This document shows, piece by piece, positions 55,732 to 64,000 of a DNA stretch of 64,000 nucleotides. The stretch comes from Amphibacillus marinus (lineage in GTDB: Bacteria; Bacillota; Bacilli; Bacillales; Amphibacillaceae). The stretch covers positions 434,001 to 498,000 of the forward strand of contig NZ_FODJ01000001.1 in assembly GCF_900110345.1 (NCBI RefSeq), read 5' to 3'. The number at the start of each line of letters is the position of its first letter. The first letter of the stretch is position 1. A program made the translations under genes and the position numbers. Below the pieces are notes generated by a model. That model worked only from the letters and a program-made list of their open reading frames with translations. It did not search any database and was not told where the DNA came from.

Positions 55732-58700
55732 TACCGAATAACCTCCTGATTCTCAACAATTGGATGAGCTGAAAATGTCGTCGAGTCAATTACATCTAAG
55801 ATAGCCGTTGCCGTATCTAAGCTTGTTAGGCAGGCTATCCCATGCTCAACAGCCTCTCGTCTAATTCTAAAGCCATCGCTTCTTGGTTTCTTGCCAGAGG
55901 TCAGGGTGTTAACGACAAATTGAACTCGATTCTCTTCAATAATGGAGAGAACATTTTCTTGATCAGAACCAATTTTGTCAACTTCGGTAACAAGTACACC
56001 TTGCTCAGATAGAAATTGGGCTGTCCCTGAAGTAGCATAAATCTGAAAGCCTAACGCACTAAAGCGTCCAGCAATAATGGCTGCTTCTTCTTTATCCTTA
56101 TCAGCAACAGTCATTAGCACAGATCCTTCAAACGGAATTGAGATACCAGAAGCTACTAATCCTTTAAAAAGTGCCTTTGCTAGCGTCTTATCTCTACCAA
56201 TTGCTTCACCCGTCGATTTCATTTCTGGTCCGAGAATCGTGTCAACGCTTCTCAGCTTTTCAAATGAGAAGACAGGGACCTTGACTGATACATGGTCAGC
56301 TTCAGGCAGTAAACCACTTTCATAACCTTTGTCAGCAAGCTTCTCTCCTAAAATGGCCCGGGTCGCTAGATTTGCCATCGTTACACCTGTTATTTTGCTC
56401 AGAAATGGAATGGTTCGACTTGCTCTTGGATTGACCTCAAGCACATAGACATTGGCCTTGTGGACAACAAATTGGATATTAATCAATCCTTTAATGCCAA
56501 GTTTCTCAGCAATTTTAATCGTTGTGTCAATTAATTGTTGTTTTATTTCGGGCTTAATCCGTTGAGTTGGGTAAACGGCAATCGAGTCACCAGAGTGGAC
56601 ACCAGCACGCTCAATATGTTCCATAATTCCTGGAATAATTGTTGTCTCACCATCACTAATGGCATCAACCTCAACTTCAATACCTGTTAAATATTTATCA
56701 ATTAGCACTGGATGCTTGCGCTTAATATGAACCGTCTTCTCTAAATAATGTTGAAGTTCTTCTTCTGTGTACACAATCTCCATTTGACTTCCACCAATAA
56801 CATAGGAAGGGCGCACCAGTACAGGATATCCAATGCTTTGGGCAACATCTTTCGCCTGAGCTATTTCTCGCACACTCTTCCCCTTAGGTTGCGGTATACG
56901 TAATTGAGATAACAGTTGCTCAAACTTGTCGCGATCCTCAGCCCGATCAATTGCTTCTAGGGAGGTACCAAGAATCTTAACACCTCTGCGCTCCAGACCC
57001 TCTGCTAGATTAATCGCAGTTTGCCCACCAAATTGAACAATTACACCAATTGGTTTTTCCAAATTAACCACATGCATAACATCTTCTAGTGTCAGTGGTT
57101 CAAAATATAATTTATCTGACACACTAAAATCCGTCGAAACCGTTTCTGGATTGCTATTCATAATAATGGCCTCATAACCTAGCTCTTTTAATGCTAAAAC
57201 AGAGTGCACTGTTGCATAATCAAACTCTATTCCCTGCCCAATTCGAATTGGGCCTGAACCAATTACGATCACTTTTTCTCGATCAGAAACGACCGATTCT
57301 TGCTCAGACTCATAGCTACTATAAAAATAAGGCGTCGCTGACTCAAATTCAGCTGCACAGGTATCAACCATCTTATAAACTGGCTGTACACCGTCCGCTA
57401 GACGAGTTTGATAGACTTCATCTTCTGATTGTCCAGTAATACGAGCGATTTGCACATCGGAAAAACCAATTTGCTTAGCACAAATGAGCTGCTCTCGATT
57501 AAGCCCAGTAACGGCAAGCTCCTGTTCAAAGGCAACAATCTTTGCTATTTTGGTTAAAAAGAAACGGTCAATCTTTGTCATTTGATGAAGTGTTTCAGCT
57601 TGATAACCTCTTCTTAATAATTCAGCAAGGACGAAAATCCGTTGATCATCGGCTTTTACTACCTTTTCCTCTAGGTCGTGATTTGATAATGGAATGAGCT
57701 CACTTAGATAAAAATCATCAGCATTAAAGTCCAGTGAACGAATACCTTTTAAGAATGCTTCCTCAAAATTTCGGCCAATCGCCATGACTTCTCCAGTTGC
57801 CTTCATCTGTGTTCCTAATGTCCTATTTCCAGAAGTAAATTTATCAAATGGAAAGCGCGGAAACTTGGTCACTACATAGTCAAGCGCTGGCTCAAAGGCA
57901 GCATAGGTTGTTAACGTTACCGGGTTTTTAATTTCATCTAAAGTTAAACCAATTGCAATTTTGGCTGCTATTTTAGCAATCGGATAGCCAGTCGCTTTTG
58001 AAGCAAGAGCTGATGAGCGACTCACCCTTGGATTGACTTCAATAATATAGTAATTGAAGCTGTCTGGATCTAATGCTAATTGCACGTTACAGCCACCTTC
58101 AATTTTTAAGGCGCGAATAATTTTTAATGAAGCATTCCTTAGTAATTGATATTCACGATCGCTAAGTGTTTGCGATGGTGCTACCACAATTGAATCACCT
58201 GTGTGAATCCCAACCGGATCAATATTTTCCATGTTACAGACTACGATTGCTTGGTCGTTGTGGTCACGCATAACTTCATACTCGATCTCTTTAAAGCCAG
58301 CAATATTACGTTCAATTAAGCATTGACCTACTGGTGAAAGATTCAATCCGTTTCGGGTAATTTCCCGTAATTCAAGCTCGTCATAACACATACCGCCACC
58401 TGTCCCACCTAAGGTGTAGGCTGGGCGGACAATGAGCGGAAAGCCAATTACATGAGAGAATTGGACAGCCTGATCAACAGTGGTCACAATTTCACTTTCT
58501 GGTACCGGCTCGGCTAATTGATGCATAAGCTGGCGAAACTTTTCCCGATCCTCGGCAAGTTGAATCGCTTCAAGGCTAGTACCGAGCATTTCTGTTGGAT
58601 ATTGATCCAACACACCACTCTCCTGCAGTGCTACCGCAAGGTTTAAACCTGTCTGTCCGCCTAAAGTTGGTAAAATCGCATCTGGCCGTTCCGAGCGAAT

Positions 58701-58931
58701 GATCTTTGATAAAAACTCGACTGTTAATGGTTCCATATAAACGGTATCGGCAATGGTAGGGTCAGTCATAATCGTAGCTGGATTAGAGTTTGCTAGAATA
58801 ACGGTGTAGCCCTCTTCTTTTAATGCTTGGCATGCTTGTGTTCCAGAATAATCAAACTCAGCAGCTTGACCAATAATAATTGGACCTGAGCCAATGACCA
58901 GTATTTTATTAATATCTTTACGCTTAGGCAT
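55731..58931 (-). CDS. carB: Carbamoyl-phosphate synthase large chain, pyrimidine-specific
   Basis: Makes carbamoyl phosphate from bicarbonate, two ATP and ammonia delivered by CarA (PyrAB). The start ATG 58931 shares its A with the carA TGA (TGATG); AAGGGGG is the ribosome site. It has 1066 residues, with two homologous ATP-grasp halves ([20 protein letters not shown] and [20 protein letters not shown]) and a C-terminal allosteric MGS-like domain with [13 protein letters not shown]. Confidence 0.97.
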
Positions 58932-60016
58932 CAAATAACCCCCTTGTCCTGTTGTTTAAACTGATTAATTTCTTCAATAAATTGGTCAAAGAGATAGCTG
59001 GTATCCTCTGGCCCGGGTGAGCTTTCTGGATGATACTGAACAGAAAAGGCAGGATAGTATTGGTGTGCAATTCCTTCCACCGTATCATCGTTAATCGCAT
59101 AATGGGTTAAAGCTAGATCAGTTCCCTGTAACGAAGCCGTAGTAACTGCATAGCCATGATTTTGAGAAGTTAAATACGTTTTATTTATCGTTAAATCCTT
59201 GACTGGATGATTAGCGCCTCTATGACCGAACTTCATTTTTTCTGTATTAGCACCACAGGCTAGTGCAAGCAATTGATGACCAAGACAAATGCCAAATATC
59301 GGCACTCGACCTAATAAGCCTTTGATCATCGTGATCGCGTCGGGAACGTCCTTAGGATCGCCAGGCCCATTTGTTAACATAATACCATCTGGCTTTAATG
59401 CTAAAATGTCCTGCGCTGAATAGTTGTATGGGACAACTGTCACATGGCAGTTTCTTTTTGTTAAGTCTCTAAGAATACCATGCTTCATCCCAAAATCAAC
59501 AAGTACAATTCGATAGCCTCGGCCTGGAACGACATAAGGATTCTTTGTAGAAACACGTTTTACTTGATCGGTCATCAGTTGCTCCCAAACCACAGCTGGC
59601 TTGGATAACTCCTGAGCTGCCTCAGTGATTAGTGCGCGCATTGTTCCATGGCGGCGAATAATTTTAGTTAGCATTCGTGTATCAATACCTGAAATAGCCG
59701 GGATGCCTTTAGAAGCAAGATATGTATCTAAAGATTGCTCTGATCTAAAATTTGATGGTGCATCACACACCTCTTTGACAATTAAGCCATGAATGGAAGG
59801 GTCAATCGATTCAAAGTCATCACGATTAATCCCATAGTTACCAATTAGTGGATAAGTCATTGTGACCATTTGTCCACAATATGACGGATCAGAAAGTATT
59901 TCTTGATAGCCCGTCATTCCGGTATTAAATACAATTTCACCTTGTAACGCTTTTAAATCACCAAATGCTTGTCCTTCAAATATTGTGCCGTCCTCTAGTA
60001 TCAATTGTCTTCTCAT
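58931..60016 (-). CDS. carA: Carbamoyl-phosphate synthase small chain, pyrimidine-specific
   Basis: Glutaminase subunit (PyrAA). The start ATG 60016 follows AAGGAGGCGTAACAAG, giving 361 residues beginning [20 protein letters not shown]. The class I amidotransferase triad is Cys in [12 protein letters not shown] and His/Glu in [13 protein letters not shown]. It is 4 bp downstream of pyrC. Confidence 0.97.
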   Translation of the reverse strand: MRRQLILEDGTIFEGQAFGDLKALQGEIVFNTGMTGYQEILSDPSYCGQMVTMTYPLIGNYGINRDDFESIDPSIHGLIVKEVCDAPSNFRSEQSLDTYLASKGIPAISGIDTRMLTKIIRRHGTMRALITEAAQELSKPAVVWEQLMTDQVKRVSTKNPYVVPGRGYRIVLVDFGMKHGILRDLTKRNCHVTVVPYNYSAQDILALKPDGIMLTNGPGDPKDVPDAITMIKGLLGRVPIFGICLGHQLLALACGANTEKMKFGHRGANHPVKDLTINKTYLTSQNHGYAVTTASLQGTDLALTHYAINDDTVEGIAHQYYPAFSVQYHPESSPGPEDTSYLFDQFIEEINQFKQQDKGVI

Positions 60017-60020
60017 CTTG

Positions 60021-61298
60021 TTACGCCTCCTTGTATGCAATTTGCCCTGATGCTATTGTTAAAACAGGCTTTCCGATAACTTCCCATTGATTAAATGGAG
60101 TATTTTTTCCCTTTGAGTAAAAATCGTTTGGGTCAATTGTCCATTGCTTGTCTAGATCGATTAACACGAGGTCTGCAACTGCACCAATTTTAATTGCCCC
60201 TTTGTTTAAAGCAAATACCTCAGCCGGCTTTGTTGTCAACCAGTTAATGAGTTCAGCTAAGCTACACTTGTTCCGTTTAACCAAATGCGTGTAGAGAAGC
60301 GCAAAGGACGTTTCTAAACCTACAATTCCAAATGGCGCTTCTGTAATAGGCAGCGCCTTTTCAGTAGCAGTGTGAGGGGCATGATCAGTTGCAATAAAGT
60401 CAATTGTCCCATCCTGTAAACCTGTCCAGAGCGCTTCCTGATCCGCAACTGAACGTAATGGTGGATTCATCTTAAAATTGGGATCAGCTGTTTTAATATC
60501 TGCTTCGTTAAGAAGCAAATGGTGTGGGCTTACTTCGGCTGTTACGTGAATCCCTGCTTTCTTAGCATCACGAATGACCCGAACCGATTCCTTGGTGCTA
60601 ACATGACAAACATGATAGTGACAACCCGTCTCCTCAGCAAGCAGAACATCACGAGCAATTTGCGTAGCCTCACAAATTGATGGGATACCGTTAATGCCAA
60701 GGCGTTCACTGACCTCACCTTGATGCACACTTCCGCCATTTATCAACGAATTGTCCTCGCAATGTGCCACAATTGGCATATTAATTGCACGAGCTTGTTT
60801 CATTGCCTCATGCATATCACCCGCTTGTTGAATTCCTACACCATCATCAGTAAAAGCAAAGGCACCTGCATTTTTCAACTGCGAAAAATCAACTAATTCA
60901 TTACCCTTCAACCCTTTAGTAATAGCAGCGTATGGCAGCACTTCTATTAAGGCATCATGCTTAATTGCTTGTTGCACCAGTGCCATGCTGTGTTGGTCGT
61001 CTGGGACTGGATTCGTATTAGGCATTGAACAAATTGTCGTATAACCACCATGTGCTGCCGCTAGCGTCCCAGTCTTAATTGTTTCCTTTTGTTCCCCGCC
61101 AGGTTCTCGTAAATGAACATGGACATCAATAAACCCTGGTGCAATTAGTTTATACTTTGCATCAATAACGGTATCACCTTGCTCAGCTTCAATTTGCTGT
61201 GCTACTTTAGCGATATAACCATCAATAACCTTTATGTCAATTGTTTCACCATTAAATTCCGTTAACGTGTGCGTACAGTTTTTCAGTAATAGTGTCAC
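60021..61298 (-). CDS. pyrC: Dihydroorotase
   Basis: Cyclises carbamoyl aspartate. It has 425 residues from GTG 61298, with AGAGGAG upstream inside pyrB; the two genes overlap by 47 bp. The metal site is in [20 protein letters not shown]-type [40 protein letters not shown] and [12 protein letters not shown] are the class I motifs. Confidence 0.96.
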   Translation of the reverse strand: MTLLLKNCTHTLTEFNGETIDIKVIDGYIAKVAQQIEAEQGDTVIDAKYKLIAPGFIDVHVHLREPGGEQKETIKTGTLAAAHGGYTTICSMPNTNPVPDDQHSMALVQQAIKHDALIEVLPYAAITKGLKGNELVDFSQLKNAGAFAFTDDGVGIQQAGDMHEAMKQARAINMPIVAHCEDNSLINGGSVHQGEVSERLGINGIPSICEATQIARDVLLAEETGCHYHVCHVSTKESVRVIRDAKKAGIHVTAEVSPHHLLLNEADIKTADPNFKMNPPLRSVADQEALWTGLQDGTIDFIATDHAPHTATEKALPITEAPFGIVGLETSFALLYTHLVKRNKCSLAELINWLTTKPAEVFALNKGAIKIGAVADLVLIDLDKQWTIDPNDFYSKGKNTPFNQWEVIGKPVLTIASGQIAYKEA

Positions 61299-62193
61299 TG
61301 TAATCAGTCTCCTCTGCTAATAAATTATTTAGAACCGCCATTCTTGCATAGACGCCATATTCCATTTGCTTGAAGATTCTAGAACGTGGACATTCGACGA
61401 GTGAATCCGCAATCTCAACATCTCGATTCACCGGGGCCGGATGCATAATAATGGCGTCTTGTTTCATTCTCTGCTCTCTAGCCTCTGTTAAGCCATATTG
61501 ATCCAAATAAGACTCAACCGCAAAACTATCTTTTTCTTGATGCCGTTCTAATTGAATACGCAGAAGCATAACAACGTCACATTGTTCAATTGCTTGATCT
61601 AGATCGACATAAGGAAATGGTAACGATGAATCCTGCCACTGCGCCTTTGCACTAAACATAACATTAGCACCTAAGGTTTTTAATGCATATGCATTTGAGC
61701 GAGCCACGCGGCTGTGGATGATATCGCCAACGATCAGAATATTTAAGCCAGTTAATCGGCCGAATTCTCGATAGATGGTATAGAGATCGAGCAACGATTG
61801 TGTTGGATGCTCACCTTTGCCATCACCAGCATTAATTACTGGAACATCAAGCTGTGTTGCCAAGGACTGCACAATGTTTTGCTCAGGATGACGTATGACT
61901 AACGCCTCTGCCCCAATTGCAGCCAAGGTCTTAGCTGTATCAGATACTGTTTCACCTTTTTGCACACTTGATTGGTCAACGTGGAAATCAAGTACTTCTA
62001 GCCCCATCTTTTTCTCCGCAACCTCAAAGCTCATTTTCGTTCTTGTGCTTGGTTCATAAAATAGATTTGCAACAAAACGTTTCCTGTCTTTTGATAAATT
62101 TACCGACTGGCCATTAAAGAATTGATCAACTTCTTTAATTAATGCAAGTAATTCAAAATCCTTAAATGATTTCATCGAGACAAAGTTTTTCAT
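61252..62193 (-). CDS. pyrB: Aspartate carbamoyltransferase catalytic subunit
   Basis: Commits carbamoyl phosphate to pyrimidine synthesis. It has 313 residues. The carbamoyl-phosphate loop is [17 protein letters not shown], with [22 protein letters not shown] and [12 protein letters not shown] following. No pyrI is present, as usual in Bacilli. GAGGTGACAGA precedes the ATG. It is separated from pyrP by a strong terminator-like hairpin. Confidence 0.97.
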   Translation of the reverse strand: MKNFVSMKSFKDFELLALIKEVDQFFNGQSVNLSKDRKRFVANLFYEPSTRTKMSFEVAEKKMGLEVLDFHVDQSSVQKGETVSDTAKTLAAIGAEALVIRHPEQNIVQSLATQLDVPVINAGDGKGEHPTQSLLDLYTIYREFGRLTGLNILIVGDIIHSRVARSNAYALKTLGANVMFSAKAQWQDSSLPFPYVDLDQAIEQCDVVMLLRIQLERHQEKDSFAVESYLDQYGLTEAREQRMKQDAIIMHPAPVNRDVEIADSLVECPRSRIFKQMEYGVYARMAVLNNLLAEETDYSDTITEKLYAHVNGI

Positions 62194-62213
62194 TCTGTCA
62201 CCTCATTATTTTT

Positions 62214-62250
62214 TATAAAAAGGACTAGCTATAAAAGTGAGCTAGTCCTT
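62214..62250 (-). terminator. Terminator between pyrP and pyrB without a PyrR box
   Basis: Minus strand AAGGACTAGCT, 9-nt loop, AGCTAGTCCTT (62220-62230 with 62240-62250, perfect), then TTTTAT. It begins 7 bp past the pyrP stop and ends about 20 bp before the pyrB start. In B. subtilis this gap holds a PyrR attenuator; the 63-bp gap here has no room for one and no PyrR-type sequence. Confidence 0.85.
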
Positions 62251-62256
62251 GTCTAT

Positions 62257-63621
62257 TTATTGTTCTGAATCTACAGAGTCAAACATTTTTCCATTTCCAA
62301 ATCCTGCTTCTTTCCCTGGTAAAACAAGATTTAAAATAACGCCCGTCAATGCCGCTAATGCCATACCCGCAATCTCAATTTCGATTCCAAATAACGGTAG
62401 CTTTATTAGCGCTCCACCCACACCAATGACCAAAATAACTGACGCAATAATTAAATTACGGTTTTGCCCTAAGTCGACTTGGTTATCAATCATCATACGC
62501 AGTCCACTGGAAGCAATAATACCGAATAAAAGGATTGAAACACCACCCATAACTGGACTAGGTATTGACGAGATTAAGTCAGCGATAATACCAATAAATC
62601 CAAAGATAATCGCTAAGCATGCAGCACCACCAATAACAAACACACTAAAAATTCGCGTAATCGCAAGAACCCCAATATTTTCTCCGTAAGTGGTGTTAGG
62701 CGGTCCACCTAAACAGGCCGCTATTATTGAAGCAACCCCATCTCCTAAAATAGAACGATGAAGACCAGGTGTTTTAATAAAATTACGACCGACTACTTTT
62801 GATAAGACCATTTGGTCACCAATATGCTCGGCTATCGTTACAATTGACACGGGTACCATAATTACTAGTGCATTCATGCTAAAGGCATCAATTGGTGAAT
62901 AATCTTTAAAAGGGATAATAAATTCTGGCATGACAAAGATTGCAGTAAAAAATTCATTAACCGAACTAGCCCCAACAATATTGAGCCAGCTTGTTTGTAA
63001 TGCTGAAGTATCAACTATACCTATTACAAGAGCATAAAGGTAACCTGTTATTATGCCAATTAAAATTGGGATAAGTCCAAAAAACCCTTTAAAAAACAAT
63101 GAACCAATGATGGTCACGATTAAGGTCAGAATTGCCACGGAGAAATGCTGACCACTATAGATACCATCGACATTCATTGCCATGTCGATAGCTGTTGGAG
63201 CAAGCCCTAACCCAATGACAACGATGACGGGACCAACGACAATCGGTGGAAGTATCTTCATAATCCAGTCAACACCGAACACACTAATTAACAGGGCAAC
63301 AAGTCCATAGACAAGACCAGCCATAAAACTCCCAACCATAGCGGCTGGAATACCACCATCTGTAAGCGACAAGCTAATGATCGGTGCGATAAAAGCAAAG
63401 CTTGAACCTAAGTATGCTGGTATCTTTCCTTTAGTTATAATCAAGTATGCAATTGTGCCAGAACCACTTGAAACAAGGGCAACAGCAGGTGGCAACCCAG
63501 TTAAAAAAGGAACTAATACTGTTGCACCAAACATAGCGAATAAATGCTGTAAACTTAACATAAACCATTTTGATTTTTTCGGGATATCTCCTACATCCAT
63601 TACCATATCTAATCTTTCCAT
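62257..63621 (-). CDS. pyrP: Uracil permease
   Basis: Proton-linked uracil importer of the NCS2 family in the cell membrane. It has 454 residues and about 12-14 membrane helices. SLQHLFAMFGATVLVPFLTG near the start, AYLGSSFAFIAPI and PNTTYGENIGVLAITR are the family motifs. AGGAGGAAGAACAG precedes the ATG. It lies between the PyrR attenuator and pyrB. Confidence 0.96.
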   Translation of the reverse strand: MERLDMVMDVGDIPKKSKWFMLSLQHLFAMFGATVLVPFLTGLPPAVALVSSGSGTIAYLIITKGKIPAYLGSSFAFIAPIISLSLTDGGIPAAMVGSFMAGLVYGLVALLISVFGVDWIMKILPPIVVGPVIVVIGLGLAPTAIDMAMNVDGIYSGQHFSVAILTLIVTIIGSLFFKGFFGLIPILIGIITGYLYALVIGIVDTSALQTSWLNIVGASSVNEFFTAIFVMPEFIIPFKDYSPIDAFSMNALVIMVPVSIVTIAEHIGDQMVLSKVVGRNFIKTPGLHRSILGDGVASIIAACLGGPPNTTYGENIGVLAITRIFSVFVIGGAACLAIIFGFIGIIADLISSIPSPVMGGVSILLFGIIASSGLRMMIDNQVDLGQNRNLIIASVILVIGVGGALIKLPLFGIEIEIAGMALAALTGVILNLVLPGKEAGFGNGKMFDSVDSEQ

Positions 63622-63714
63622 CTGTTCTTCCTCCTAAGTAACGCCTTCTCTTTTTATAAATACTCACAAACTTGATGTGAGCCAATTATGTATAACCTGC
63701 TCTCTTATTAAAGA

Positions 63715-63815
63715 CAAAAAACCTCTTTGCAGGCCGCAAAGAGGTAGACGGGTGGTAGACACACGTAGCCACTAGCAACCTTGCAAGCCTCTCTGGACTT
63801 GGTTTAAAGGTCTCT
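63715..63815 (-). promoter_or_regulatory. PyrR-dependent attenuator between pyrR and pyrP
   Basis: The minus-strand RNA contains AGTCCAGAGAGGCTTGCAAG (63781-63800), matching the PyrR-binding consensus of Bacillus (AGUCCAGAGAGGCU). It is followed by a terminator CCTCTTTGC/GCAAAGAGG and T-run (63715-63745). With UMP, PyrR should bind the loop, favour the terminator and lower pyrP and downstream transcription. The placement is as in B. subtilis. Confidence 0.92.
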
Positions 63816-63817
63816 AT

Positions 63818-64000
<183 letters not shown>

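Overview
The window is a stretch of low-GC Firmicute chromosome that is almost entirely housekeeping. Its gene order is the Bacillus subtilis hslU/codX–pyrR region read backwards, with nearly every gene on the minus strand. A 30-codon spoVM gene, a FapR-controlled lipid operon, YlqG/YlqH, RemA and a PyrR-attenuated pyr operon place it in the Bacillaceae, in a lineage that makes or recently made spores. The sucCD pair is absent from its usual place between ylqH and dprA. That fits a fermentative, TCA-deficient relative such as the Amphibacillus group, but the genus is an inference.

Layout from left to right (transcription mostly runs right to left). 1-2.4 kb: hslU (cut by the window edge), hslV, xerC. 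2.9-6.1 kb: topA, dprA. 6.2-10.7 kb: ylqH, ylqG, rnhB, rbgA, lepB. 11.3-16.5 kb: translation and secretion block rplS, trmD, rimM, khpA, rpsP, ffh, ylxM, ftsY. 16.6-25.2 kb: smc, an inserted DUF1128 gene, rnc, then the lipid operon acpP, fabG, fabD, plsX, fapR with a FapR operator. 25.3-31.4 kb: recG, sdaAA, sdaAB, fakA/yloV, yloU. 31.8-45.7 kb: rpmB (plus strand), spoVM, thiN, rpe, rsgA, prkC, prpC, rsmB, fmt, priA, coaBC, rpoZ, gmk, remA, yicC. 46-52.5 kb: the only accessory-looking part, with a miniature transposable element, small membrane ORFs, a Ca2+ P-type ATPase, rqcH, a 5'-truncated membrane protein and a GNAT acetyltransferase. 52.7-64 kb: the complete pyrimidine operon pyrR(partial)-pyrP-pyrB-pyrC-carA-carB-pyrK-pyrD-pyrF-pyrE.

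The genes form functional sets: protein quality control (HslVU, RqcH), ribosome assembly (RbgA, RimM, RsgA, RNase III), co-translational targeting (Ffh, FtsY, signal peptidase), Ser/Thr kinase-phosphatase signalling (PrkC/PrpC) and UMP synthesis. Compared with B. subtilis the following are missing from their usual places: trmFO, sucCD, ylqD, rlmN and def.

The most notable non-genic finds are two different miniature inverted-repeat elements. One at 10.9-11.1 kb has about 24-bp terminal repeats and an imperfect 8-bp target duplication. One at 45.9-46.3 kb has 15-bp perfect terminal repeats and a 5-bp duplication. Both carry the same kind of GC-richer core. Other points are a PyrR-box-free terminator in front of pyrB, an RbgA with a non-canonical G4 motif, an HslV lacking the N-terminal serines of Bacillus CodW, and a FliK-like/FlhB-C-like pair (YlqG/YlqH) outside any flagellar locus. 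I found no convincing large undescribed system. No tRNA, rRNA, CRISPR array or prophage was seen.
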